A stretch of DNA of 64,000 nucleotides from Temperatibacter sp965603205. GTDB lineage: Bacteria; Pseudomonadota; Alphaproteobacteria; Sphingomonadales; Kordiimonadaceae. A program made the position numbers and the translations under genes. Location: NCBI GenBank assembly GCA_965603205.1, contig CBFDCC010000006.1:124001-188000 (forward strand), in the 5' to 3' direction. Positions 25,399 through 33,268 of the stretch are shown piece by piece (within the stretch, counting starts at the first letter, position 1; the number at the start of each line of letters is the position of its first letter). The notes under the pieces are model-generated. The model worked only from the letters and a program-made list of their open reading frames with translations, was not told the DNA's origin and did not search any database.

Positions 25399-26415
25399 AT
25401 GATGCAATTAACAATCAATGGTGATCCAAAAGTGGTTGAGACTGGGCTTTCTATTGAGGCGTTATTGCTTTCACTCTCATTGGACCCTACAAAGGTTGCT
25501 ATAGAGTGCAATTTAGAGATTGTATCAAAATCCACATATAGCACCACAGTCTTAAAAGACGGTGATGCCCTAGAAATAGTTCATTTTATCGGCGGAGGAA
25601 ACACAGACGTGTCGTCAAATCATCAAAATACTTCACAAAATACTTCACAAGACTCGTGGCAGTTAGCTGGAAAAACATATAACTCTCGCCTAATCGTCGG
25701 TACGGGCAAGTATAAAGATTTTGAACAAACTGCTCTGGCGATTGAGGCTTCGGGTGCTGAAATAGTTACCGTTGCAGTGCGTCGTGTTAACGTATCAGAT
25801 CCTAATCAGCCAAAGCTGGTCGATTATGTCGATCCAAAGAAAATAACCTATCTTCCAAACACAGCTGGCTGTTTTGATGCGGATTCAGCAGTGCGCACAT
25901 TACGTCTAGCGCGTGAAGCAGGTGGTTGGGACTTAGTGAAATTAGAAGTGTTGGGGGATCAAAAAACTTTATACCCTAATATGCTAGAAACGTTCGACGC
26001 TGCTGAAACGCTGATCAAAGAAGGTTTTAAGGTCATGGTTTACTGTAGCGATGATCCAATTGCAGCAAGGCGCCTAGAGGATATGGGGTGTGTCGCAATT
26101 ATGCCGCTTGGTGCTCCTATTGGTTCTGGGCTAGGTATTCAAAACCCAGTTCAAATCAGATTGATCATAGAGCAGGCCGGTGTGCCCGTGCTCGTGGATG
26201 CAGGTGTAGGCACTGCCAGTGATGCCTCTGTTGCTATGGAACTCGGGTGTGAAGGTGTATTGATGAATACAGCCATTGCCGAGGCTAAAAATCCAGTTCT
26301 TATGGCCAGTGCGATGAATTTAGCTGTTAGATCTGGGCGTCAGTCATATCTGGCTGGGCGTATGGCAAAAAAGCTTTACGCTGATCCATCTAGCCCGCTT
26401 GCTGGGTTGATCTAA
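25399..26415 (+). CDS. thiG: ThiS-ThiG fusion: sulfur carrier and thiazole synthase
   Basis: Makes the thiazole phosphate of thiamine. Residues 1-67 are a ThiS-like ubiquitin fold ending in FIGGG; residues about 85-338 are ThiG, with the Schiff-base Lys181 in DLVKLEVLGD and the phosphate-binding GTASDASVAMELGCEGVL region. A Ser/Asn/Gln linker (68-83) joins them. Free ThiS needs an exposed C-terminal Gly-Gly, so the fusion raises a mechanistic question. An in-frame GTG at 25609, preceded by GGAGG, could start a separate ThiG. GAGG precedes the first ATG. No TPP riboswitch is seen. Confidence 0.92.
   Translation: MMQLTINGDPKVVETGLSIEALLLSLSLDPTKVAIECNLEIVSKSTYSTTVLKDGDALEIVHFIGGGNTDVSSNHQNTSQNTSQDSWQLAGKTYNSRLIVGTGKYKDFEQTALAIEASGAEIVTVAVRRVNVSDPNQPKLVDYVDPKKITYLPNTAGCFDADSAVRTLRLAREAGGWDLVKLEVLGDQKTLYPNMLETFDAAETLIKEGFKVMVYCSDDPIAARRLEDMGCVAIMPLGAPIGSGLGIQNPVQIRLIIEQAGVPVLVDAGVGTASDASVAMELGCEGVLMNTAIAEAKNPVLMASAMNLAVRSGRQSYLAGRMAKKLYADPSSPLAGLI
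25625..25648 (+). repeat. 12-base tandem duplication in the ThiS-ThiG linker
   Basis: AAAATACTTCAC occurs twice in a row, encoding NTSQ-NTSQ in the linker between the two domains. Confidence 0.9.
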
Positions 26416-26422
26416 GAAATAA

Positions 26423-26455
26423 GGCGAAGATCATATATATTACTATGTCTTCGCC
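26423..26455. terminator. Hairpin between convergent thiSG and dsbA-like genes
   Basis: Perfect 8-bp stem GGCGAAGA/TCTTCGCC with a 17-base loop; weak T-tracts on both sides. Possible bidirectional terminator. Confidence 0.45.
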
Positions 26456-26462
26456 AAACTAT

Positions 26463-27209
26463 CTATTTAGCGAGCTTTTTACGGGCAGTAGCGATAGCAG
26501 ATTTTATACTATCAGCACCTTGAGCACCGATAATAGTTTGATCACCAATAATATATGATGGCGTTCCATTAAAACCAAGCTCTTGTCCTACTATCAGACT
26601 ATTGGTTATTTTTTTATCCACCACAGACGATTTCATATCGACTTTTAATTTAGCCACATCTAGACCAGCACCTTCAGCAACTTGGTAGATACGGTCTTCA
26701 CTCACCTGAAATAAATCTGTCATCATCGCCACATGAAACTCTTTGAATTTACCCTGGCGCTGCGCTGCTAATGCTGCACGCGATGCAATACGTGATAAGG
26801 GCTGTTGGCCTTCACGGTCTAGAATAGGATATTGTTTTGCCACCCAGCGAATATTACTATCGCCTTCAATAATTTTCATCACTTCAGGGAAGTGACGCTT
26901 ACAGTAACCACAACGATAATCATAAAACTCTACAATAGTAATATCACCTTTGGGGTTTCCCATAACGGGGCCATTTTTTTCATTCTCTAAATAATCACGA
27001 TACGTATTAAGTACAGGCATTACCTTGGCCATACGTTGCATTTCTTGCCATTTTTGAATAGCAGAGATGACAATTTCAGGATTTTCATCAATATAGTCAG
27101 CGATGATCTTCTGGATATCTTCCTTAGATTGTTCAGCGCTAATGGGAGCCGTAAAAATAGTTAAAATTGTTAGTAACCCAATGAATGATACTTTAAATAA
27201 TTTAAACAA
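26463..27209 (-). CDS. DsbA-family periplasmic thiol oxidoreductase
   Basis: Exported thioredoxin-fold protein of 248 residues. Residues 1-25 form a signal peptide. An N-terminal helical region (26-75) precedes the thioredoxin fold with active-site Cys100-Gly-Tyr-Cys103 and the cis-Pro loop GTPSYIIGD near residue 216. The extra N-terminal segment is like that of ScsC/BdbD-type DsbA proteins rather than classic DsbA. It probably forms or isomerises disulfides. It lies 48 bases after the M48 protease gene on the same strand; both are periplasmic. Confidence 0.9.
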   Translation of the reverse strand: MFKLFKVSFIGLLTILTIFTAPISAEQSKEDIQKIIADYIDENPEIVISAIQKWQEMQRMAKVMPVLNTYRDYLENEKNGPVMGNPKGDITIVEFYDYRCGYCKRHFPEVMKIIEGDSNIRWVAKQYPILDREGQQPLSRIASRAALAAQRQGKFKEFHVAMMTDLFQVSEDRIYQVAEGAGLDVAKLKVDMKSSVVDKKITNSLIVGQELGFNGTPSYIIGDQTIIGAQGADSIKSAIATARKKLAK

Positions 27210-27257
27210 AAGTAGTTCCTATACACTGTTATAGCCAAGATAGAATTTTTGGTATTC

Positions 27258-28610
27258 TTATCTTCTGCTGCGTTTCATTTGTGATACCTGTTGTTCCGCT
27301 ACTATTACAATATCTTTTGCGCGGTACCAAGCAGGTGTGCCTTCTTTTAGTCCTTTTAAAGCAGATTGCGCATGACGCAAGGCTAGTGGAGCTTGACCGA
27401 TTGAATAATAACGCTCAGCTGTTGCAAGACTTGCCTCAGTTTGCATGTCTAACACGCTGTAAACCTTGGCTAAATTAAACCAAGCAAAGCTATTGTCAGA
27501 ATCTAATCTAGTTGCTTTTTTAAGGTAAGGCATCGCCTCATTCATCTTTTCTTTGGTATCTTGCGCTACCAACACTTGGGCATAAGCGGTCAAAATTAGC
27601 GGCGAATCAGGGGCTAGTTCTACGGCGCGAGCAAAAGGAGCTGCAGCTTCCTTCACTCGTCCATTTTCAAATAATACCTGACCCTTAATCTCATGATAAT
27701 ACGGATTTGTTGAATCTGTGGCTATCAGCAAATCTGCCTCAGCTAATGCTGCGTCCCATTCGAGTGCTTTATGATAGGCATAAGTGCGCGCATATCTGGC
27801 TGCTTTTGACGTATTTTTAGTTGGGTAGGTGCGTAGCGTCTGAACAGGCCCTTTTAAATAGCCGAAGAGTTTAGCTTTCAGTAGTAGGAACTCTTCATTT
27901 AGCTCTTGATCAATCTCATTATTAAAATAGGATGATTGTTCAACAACGCCCTGTAATCGCATAATGCGTTGAGAGTTAAGAGGGTGTGATCTCACATAAG
28001 GGTCTTGACGGATTTGCAGCATAATTTCTTTATCACGAAGCTTATCAAAAAATTCTAACATGCCTCTACCCGTCACCTCGTTATCTTCTAAAAGAGCAAA
28101 CCCTGCCTGGTCAGCAGCGCTTTCCTGAACGCGGGTATAGGCCAGAACACTACGCTGTGCCATCGATTGGCCCGCCATCAACATGCCCATGCCAGCATCG
28201 CCACCACCAGCAAGCACCATGGCTGCACCAAGTACCATTGATATGATACTTACGTTTCCTGCTGTTGCGTAAGCCTCGCTTGATCTAGATAAGTGCCCGC
28301 CAGAAATATGTCCTGTTTCGTGGGCAATAACACCGCGTAATTGGTTTACATTATCGGCGGCAAGGATAAGCCCTGAGTGAATGAAGATATTTTGGCCACC
28401 TGTAACAAAGGCATTGATACTGGGATCGCCAAGAAGATACATATGGACAGAAGAGGGTGTTAAACCTGCAGATATAAATAAGGGGTCGGATATTTTATGG
28501 AAGAAAGCTTCGGTCTCAGCATCCCGTAGCATTGATTGCGCGCGGGCAGGCATCGTTAAAAAAAAGGCAATAGACATGATGCAGCCGATTAATTTATTTA
28601 TGCCTTTCAA
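27258..28610 (-). CDS. M48-family periplasmic metalloprotease with TPR repeats (BepA-like)
   Basis: A 450-residue exported zinc protease. Signal peptide 1-24; the catalytic HETGH motif has zinc ligands His97 and His101 and catalytic Glu98, and a second Glu is expected in SAADQAGF. A C-terminal TPR region (about residues 255-430) follows. This architecture is that of BepA/YfgC, which assists and degrades outer-membrane proteins. The start appears to be TTG with AAGGAG about 9 bases upstream. The downstream dsbA-like gene may share its transcript. Confidence 0.92.
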   Translation of the reverse strand: MKGINKLIGCIMSIAFFLTMPARAQSMLRDAETEAFFHKISDPLFISAGLTPSSVHMYLLGDPSINAFVTGGQNIFIHSGLILAADNVNQLRGVIAHETGHISGGHLSRSSEAYATAGNVSIISMVLGAAMVLAGGGDAGMGMLMAGQSMAQRSVLAYTRVQESAADQAGFALLEDNEVTGRGMLEFFDKLRDKEIMLQIRQDPYVRSHPLNSQRIMRLQGVVEQSSYFNNEIDQELNEEFLLLKAKLFGYLKGPVQTLRTYPTKNTSKAARYARTYAYHKALEWDAALAEADLLIATDSTNPYYHEIKGQVLFENGRVKEAAAPFARAVELAPDSPLILTAYAQVLVAQDTKEKMNEAMPYLKKATRLDSDNSFAWFNLAKVYSVLDMQTEASLATAERYYSIGQAPLALRHAQSALKGLKEGTPAWYRAKDIVIVAEQQVSQMKRSRR

Positions 28611-28704
28611 AAGAAACTCTCCTTAAATTTACTTAATGTACAATCAATGTAACCATAGCTAAATGAATGTTCAATGAACATATATAGATTTATGATCATG
28701 GTCA

Positions 28705-28739
28705 TAAAAAAGGATGGCCAAACTAAGGCCATCCTTTTA
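28705..28739 (-). terminator. Rho-independent terminator of rne
   Basis: Perfect 11-bp stem AAAGGATGGCC/GGCCATCCTTT with a 7-base loop; six T follow on the minus strand. It starts about 24 bases past the rne stop. Confidence 0.9.
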
Positions 28740-28762
28740 TTTCATCCTTATTTAAAAGGCCT

Positions 28763-31411
28763 TCAACTTATGACCTTTGACCACCAACCTTTTTTCTTTG
28801 GTCCAGCCTTGGCTTCGGCTTTTGGCTCTGGTGAAGCGTCATTTTCAGTCTCTTCTTTGGCTGCCTTCGTAGTATCAGTTGATACTTTTACAGCTGCTTT
28901 TTCTTCTGCTGGCGCAGATTTCTCTTCGGTTTTTGGCGCGTCTTCGATTTTCTTACTGCTAGTTCTACTCTTTGGCTTCTCTGTTATAGCTTCTGAATTC
29001 ACAGGCTTTTCATCTGTTGTATCATTTATTACTACCGCATTTGTTTCTGCGCTCACTTCTTTTTGTACTCTAGGACGACGTGTGCGTGTTCTGCGGGGTT
29101 TTTCTTCTGATACTACTGTTGGCTCAGTCTCTGTGGATGATTTATCCTCAACCTTTTCAGGCGCGGAGCTCTCATTTTCTTGAGGCTGTGCATTTTCTTG
29201 GGTTGGGACATTATCCTCAGTCCTCACAACAGCATTTTCATCCTGTTTATTATTTCTACGGCGACCACCACGACTACCACGTCTACGACGCGGCTTACGC
29301 TCTTCATTCGAATCTTGCTCTTCAGAAGTTTTATCAGTTGAAGTTTGATCTTGAGGGGTTTCACCTTCAACTACTTCACTTTTAATATCTTCAGAATTCG
29401 ATGATTGCTGAGCTACATTTTCTTCAGCGTTTTCCAAGTCGCTTGATTTACGTCTGCGGCGTCTACGGCGTTTGCGTTTTGGCTTATCTTCATCATCTTT
29501 ACCTTCGCTAATATCTGAAGGCTGAGATGCTGTTTCTAAAGGTTGATCAATTACTTCTGTCGGTACACCATCGTTTTCCATAATACTATCCATCGTCATG
29601 GCAGTATCAGCCGTCACAACCTTTTTAACTGGTGCATTAGGATTAACGGTTTCATGGGTGATTTCCATATCAGATGGCCCCATATCCGTTCTTGTTGATA
29701 TTTCAATTGCATAGTTGTAGCGACTTTCAAGATCAACGAGCTCTTCTCTTTTGCGGTTGAGCAAGAAGATAGCTACATCAGCACTCAGTGCGAGCTTAAC
29801 CAGCGCACTACGGTTGCGAATGCCTTCTTCTTCTAATTCACGCAACGCCATCAGTGCTGCTGATTCAATAGTGCGAACTACACCCGTTCCCTTACAGTGG
29901 CCACATTCAGTCATGCTGGCTTCAAGCAGGTTAGGGCGTAGGCGTTGGCGTGACATTTCCATTAAACCAAATGAAGAAATACGGCCGATTTGAATGCGAG
30001 CACGGTCGTTTTTCAGCGCTTCCTTCATCCGGCGTTCAACAGATCGATTGTTATTACGATCATCCATATCGATGAAATCAATAACCACTAAACCAGCCAT
30101 ATCGCGCAGTTTTAATTGCCTACCTAGCTCATCGGCGGCTTCTAAATTAGTCTTAACAGCGGTTTCTTCAATCGTCTTCTCTTTAGTAGAACGACCAGAG
30201 TTCACATCAACAGAAATTAATGCCTCTGTCGGATTAATAACGATGTAGCCACCTGATTTCAGTTGTACAATTGGATCATACATACTGGCCATGTGGCCTT
30301 CTACCTGATAACGGTGGAATAAAGGAATACGGTCTTGATAATGCTGTACTTTTTTGGAGTGGCTCGGCATTAAAAGCTTCATAAAGTCCTTGGCCGCACG
30401 GTAACCATCACCCTCGACGAGAATTTCGTCAATATCACGGGTGTAAAGATCACGAATAGCACGTTTAATAAGGCTGCCTTCTTCATAGACAACCGTCGGG
30501 GCAACTGATCTTAAAGTAAGATTGCGAATGCCATCCCATAAACGTAGTAAATAATCATAGTCACGTTTAATTTCAGTTTTAGTGCGTGACAGACCAGCTG
30601 TACGTAAAATCAAGCCCATATCATTTGGTACTTCTAGGCTACTCACTATGCCCTTAAGACGACGACGGTCATTTTGTGATGATATCTTACGACTAATGCC
30701 ACCTGAGTGCGTCGAATTAGGCATAAGCACACAGTAACGACCTGCAAGAGATAGATATGTAGTAAGAGCAGCGCCCTTATTGCCGCGCTCTTCTTTTACT
30801 ACCTGTATTAAGATCACCTGACGGCGCTTAATAACTTCTTGAATCTTATAACGACGCTTTAATGCGCGATAGTTACGCTTAGCTACTGCATCTTCAAACT
30901 CTTCTGGGTCATCTTCATGAGCTTCAAGAGGCTCCTCTATTTCATCAGAATCACCTGTGATTTCAGTAATGTTGCTTTCACTGTCTTCATCAGAAGTTTT
31001 AGCCGTTTCTTCCTTTTTCTCATCACTGTTGATTTCGGATGATACTTCGGCGTCAGTTGTAGCATCTTCGCTTACAACTTTATTTTTGTCGGATTCTTCT
31101 TCGCGGGCTTTCTCTTCAACGAGCGCAGCTTCTTCTTCAGCCTTGATCTCTTCAAGATCCTTAGCTGGTATCTGATAATAATCAGGGTGTATTTCGCTGA
31201 AAGCTAGGAAACCATGACGGTTGCCACCATATTCGACAAAAGCAGCTTGCAGAGAAGGTTCTACCCGCGTAATCCGAGCTAAGTAGATATTACCCTTAAG
31301 TTGCTTTTTAGCAGATGATTCGTAATCAAAATCCTCTAAGCGGCTTCCATTAACGATTGCAACGCGCGTCTCTTCATCGTGACGGGCGTCAATAAGCATT
31401 CTTGTTGACAT
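28763..31411 (-). CDS. rne: Ribonuclease E
   Basis: Endoribonuclease that starts mRNA decay and matures rRNA/tRNA. Numbered from the upstream ATG at 31426: S1 domain from about 40, interrupted by an acidic insertion of about 95 residues (86-180); catalytic metal ligands Asp407 (ISVDVNSG) and Asp450 (VIDFIDMDD); zinc link CGHC at 508-511; then a disordered tail with Arg-rich blocks (KRKRRRRRRRKS, RKPRRRRGSRGGRRR), likely RNA-binding and degradosome scaffold. I choose the ATG at 31411 because GGAG precedes it. A long leader lies upstream. Confidence 0.96.
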   Translation of the reverse strand: MSTRMLIDARHDEETRVAIVNGSRLEDFDYESSAKKQLKGNIYLARITRVEPSLQAAFVEYGGNRHGFLAFSEIHPDYYQIPAKDLEEIKAEEEAALVEEKAREEESDKNKVVSEDATTDAEVSSEINSDEKKEETAKTSDEDSESNITEITGDSDEIEEPLEAHEDDPEEFEDAVAKRNYRALKRRYKIQEVIKRRQVILIQVVKEERGNKGAALTTYLSLAGRYCVLMPNSTHSGGISRKISSQNDRRRLKGIVSSLEVPNDMGLILRTAGLSRTKTEIKRDYDYLLRLWDGIRNLTLRSVAPTVVYEEGSLIKRAIRDLYTRDIDEILVEGDGYRAAKDFMKLLMPSHSKKVQHYQDRIPLFHRYQVEGHMASMYDPIVQLKSGGYIVINPTEALISVDVNSGRSTKEKTIEETAVKTNLEAADELGRQLKLRDMAGLVVIDFIDMDDRNNNRSVERRMKEALKNDRARIQIGRISSFGLMEMSRQRLRPNLLEASMTECGHCKGTGVVRTIESAALMALRELEEEGIRNRSALVKLALSADVAIFLLNRKREELVDLESRYNYAIEISTRTDMGPSDMEITHETVNPNAPVKKVVTADTAMTMDSIMENDGVPTEVIDQPLETASQPSDISEGKDDEDKPKRKRRRRRRRKSSDLENAEENVAQQSSNSEDIKSEVVEGETPQDQTSTDKTSEEQDSNEERKPRRRRGSRGGRRRNNKQDENAVVRTEDNVPTQENAQPQENESSAPEKVEDKSSTETEPTVVSEEKPRRTRTRRPRVQKEVSAETNAVVINDTTDEKPVNSEAITEKPKSRTSSKKIEDAPKTEEKSAPAEEKAAVKVSTDTTKAAKEETENDASPEPKAEAKAGPKKKGWWSKVIS

Positions 31412-31629
31412 TGAGTTATTCTCCATAGGACTGACCGCGCTTCCTGCCCAACAAATAGGGGGGCGCAGGTCATGTCGTGTGTGTTCTTATTGTTTGATAA
31501 GAGGTTAAGTAGAAGAATTAGATGGGCGCAAAGTGACGCAGCAAGTATCGATACATGCTCATAAAAAGCAGCATAGTATGCGTCAACAGTCCTGAGACCT
31601 ATGATAGTTCTATTGTTGGCCATAGCCAT
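31336..31629 (-). CDS. Candidate upstream ORF in the rne leader
   Basis: A 97-codon frame begins at an ATG with AGGA 6 bases upstream, a better ribosome site than many genes here. It runs through the leader and ends about 75 bases inside rne in a different frame. The peptide (starting MAMANNRTIIGLRTVDAYYA) resembles nothing I know. It may be chance, or its translation may affect rne translation or leader folding. Confidence 0.25.
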   Translation of the reverse strand: MAMANNRTIIGLRTVDAYYAAFYEHVSILAASLCAHLILLLNLLSNNKNTHDMTCAPLFVGQEARSVLWRITQCQQECLLTPVTMKRRALQSLMEAA

Positions 31630-31740
31630 ATCTAATCCTGTTTTGCCCTACATAAGCTCCTGCCACATTTACGTGGAAGGTCACTTCTGTCGGCAGCCCG
31701 ATGCATAGTTGACGCATCAGGGAAATAAACTTGCAGCTTC
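31412..31740 (-). promoter_or_regulatory. Long structured 5' leader of rne
   Basis: About 320 bases from the predicted promoter to the rne start, more G+C-rich than nearby intergenic DNA. It contains a hairpin (CCC-bulge-GATGC with GCATCGGG) and two segments that are perfect 10-base complements (31578-31587 and 31708-31717), so alternative pairing is possible. rne leaders in other bacteria mediate autoregulation; the same is inferred here. Confidence 0.5.
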
Positions 31741-31769
31741 ATGATAGACTTAAGTCTGTGATGTTACAA
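31741..31769 (-). promoter_or_regulatory. Candidate rne promoter
   Basis: Minus strand: TTGTAA (31769-31764), 17-base spacer, TATCAT (31746-31741). The spacer contains the palindrome GACTTAAGTC. Confidence 0.5.
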
Positions 31770-31888
31770 TGTAAAAAGACGAGAATAGTAATAAAATTTC
31801 AAAAAGTTTAATTTGAATTAATTTTATTCTTAACCTTACGTTCATCTCCATGTATCTATATATAGTGTTATTAATACCTTCCACAAGG

Positions 31889-31916
31889 TTGTGATAGTAT
31901 ATTTAGCGTATATAAA
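31889..31916 (+). promoter_or_regulatory. Candidate amiC promoter
   Basis: TTGTGA (31889-31894), 16-base spacer, TATAAA (31911-31916), about 33 bases before the GTG start of amiC. Confidence 0.45.
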
Positions 31917-31948
31917 GCAGTGAGAAAATTTAATAGGTGGTAAAATTA

Positions 31949-33181
31949 GTGCTGAAAATAGATAGAGTATTTATGACGACTGTGACCAAGGGGCTGATGG
32001 CTTTACTATCTGTCCTAGCTTTGTCGGCTAGTGTATATGCGGTCGCCGATGTGTCTGACGTGCGTTTTGGCGGTAATATGAGTAAAAGCCGTGTTGTTAT
32101 TGATATGTCTAAGGGTGTAGCACCCAAAGTATTCATGCTCGCTGATCCATACCGTGTGGTCATCGATCTTCCCTCTGCTAAATGGAGCGCGAAGCAAAAG
32201 CATAAACCGACTGGGTTAATCTCTAGTTTTAGACATGGATTGTTTCAACCAAAAGTCTACCGCATCGTACTTGATCTAAAAAGACCAGCCGTGATAGCTA
32301 AAACATTCACATTACCTCCTACTAAGGGGAAATATGGTAATCGGGTCGTTATTGATTTAACCTCAACGTCTCGCGCTAATTTCATAGCTGCTGTTGATAA
32401 GTCACGAAAGGCCCGCGTTAAGAACATGCCCCGTGTTAAATACGCCCAGCCTAATTTGAAGTCCCCTAAAACACGCAACAGGGGCAGTAAACGTATTATT
32501 ACCATTGATCCTGGTCATGGAGGCATTGATCCAGGAACATTAGGTAGATACGGCAAAAATGAAGATGATCTAACCCTATTGATGTCGAGTGAGATTAAAC
32601 GCCAATTAGAGGCGACAAGACGCTATAAAGTCGTGCTTACACGCTCAAGTGATGTTTATGTAAAGCATAGACGTAGATATGAGATAGGCCGCAAATTCGG
32701 TTCTGATTTATTTATCAGTATTCATGTTGATTCTGTTGATAATCCAAAAACTAGGGGTGGTTCGGTTTATACATTATCTGAGAGGTCATCGGATAAAGAG
32801 GCAGCACGACTAGCAGCGCGAGAAAATAAATCTGATTTAATAGCAGGTGTTGACTTAGACAAAACTGATAATGATGTATCAGGTATATTAATTGAACTAG
32901 CGCAGCGAGAGACAATGAATTATTCAGCACGCTTTGCAGAAGTTTTAGTTGGGTCTATGCGGAATAATGTCAGAATGTTAAAAACAGGGCATCGTTATGC
33001 GTCGCTGATGGTTCTAAAAGCACCTGATATGCCGTCTGTTTTAATAGAGACAGGTTTTCAAACAAACCGTCAAGACGCTAAGGTGTTAAATAGTAGATCT
33101 GGGCGGTCTAAAATCGCACGCGGCATTGTCCAAGGCGTAGATAATTATTTTAATTCAGTAATTAATGTAGCCAGCAGATAA
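31949..33181 (+). CDS. amiC: N-acetylmuramoyl-L-alanine amidase (AmiC type)
   Basis: Periplasmic amidase that cuts the stem peptide from muramic acid in peptidoglycan, mainly at division septa. About 410 residues: a signal sequence, an AMIN domain (about 35-140), a basic linker, then the zinc Amidase_3 domain with IDPGHGGIDPGT, FISIHVDS and SVLIETGF motifs that supply His/Glu/His/Glu. I choose the GTG at 31949 because AGGTGG lies 8 bases upstream. It precedes mrcA by 87 bases, the usual alphaproteobacterial order. Confidence 0.93.
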   Translation: MLKIDRVFMTTVTKGLMALLSVLALSASVYAVADVSDVRFGGNMSKSRVVIDMSKGVAPKVFMLADPYRVVIDLPSAKWSAKQKHKPTGLISSFRHGLFQPKVYRIVLDLKRPAVIAKTFTLPPTKGKYGNRVVIDLTSTSRANFIAAVDKSRKARVKNMPRVKYAQPNLKSPKTRNRGSKRIITIDPGHGGIDPGTLGRYGKNEDDLTLLMSSEIKRQLEATRRYKVVLTRSSDVYVKHRRRYEIGRKFGSDLFISIHVDSVDNPKTRGGSVYTLSERSSDKEAARLAARENKSDLIAGVDLDKTDNDVSGILIELAQRETMNYSARFAEVLVGSMRNNVRMLKTGHRYASLMVLKAPDMPSVLIETGFQTNRQDAKVLNSRSGRSKIARGIVQGVDNYFNSVINVASR

Positions 33182-33268
33182 GTTATTCTTTAAAAACCGC
33201 ATATATATTATATGGTTGCCTTATATGGGTCATATTTTATAGTTATACTGTAATCATCTAAATTTAGG

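Noticed and set aside
28674..29183. 169-codon open frame on the plus strand opposite the rne 3' end
   Set aside because: It mirrors the low-complexity Lys/Glu/Arg region of RNase E, has no homology pattern and covers the rne terminator.
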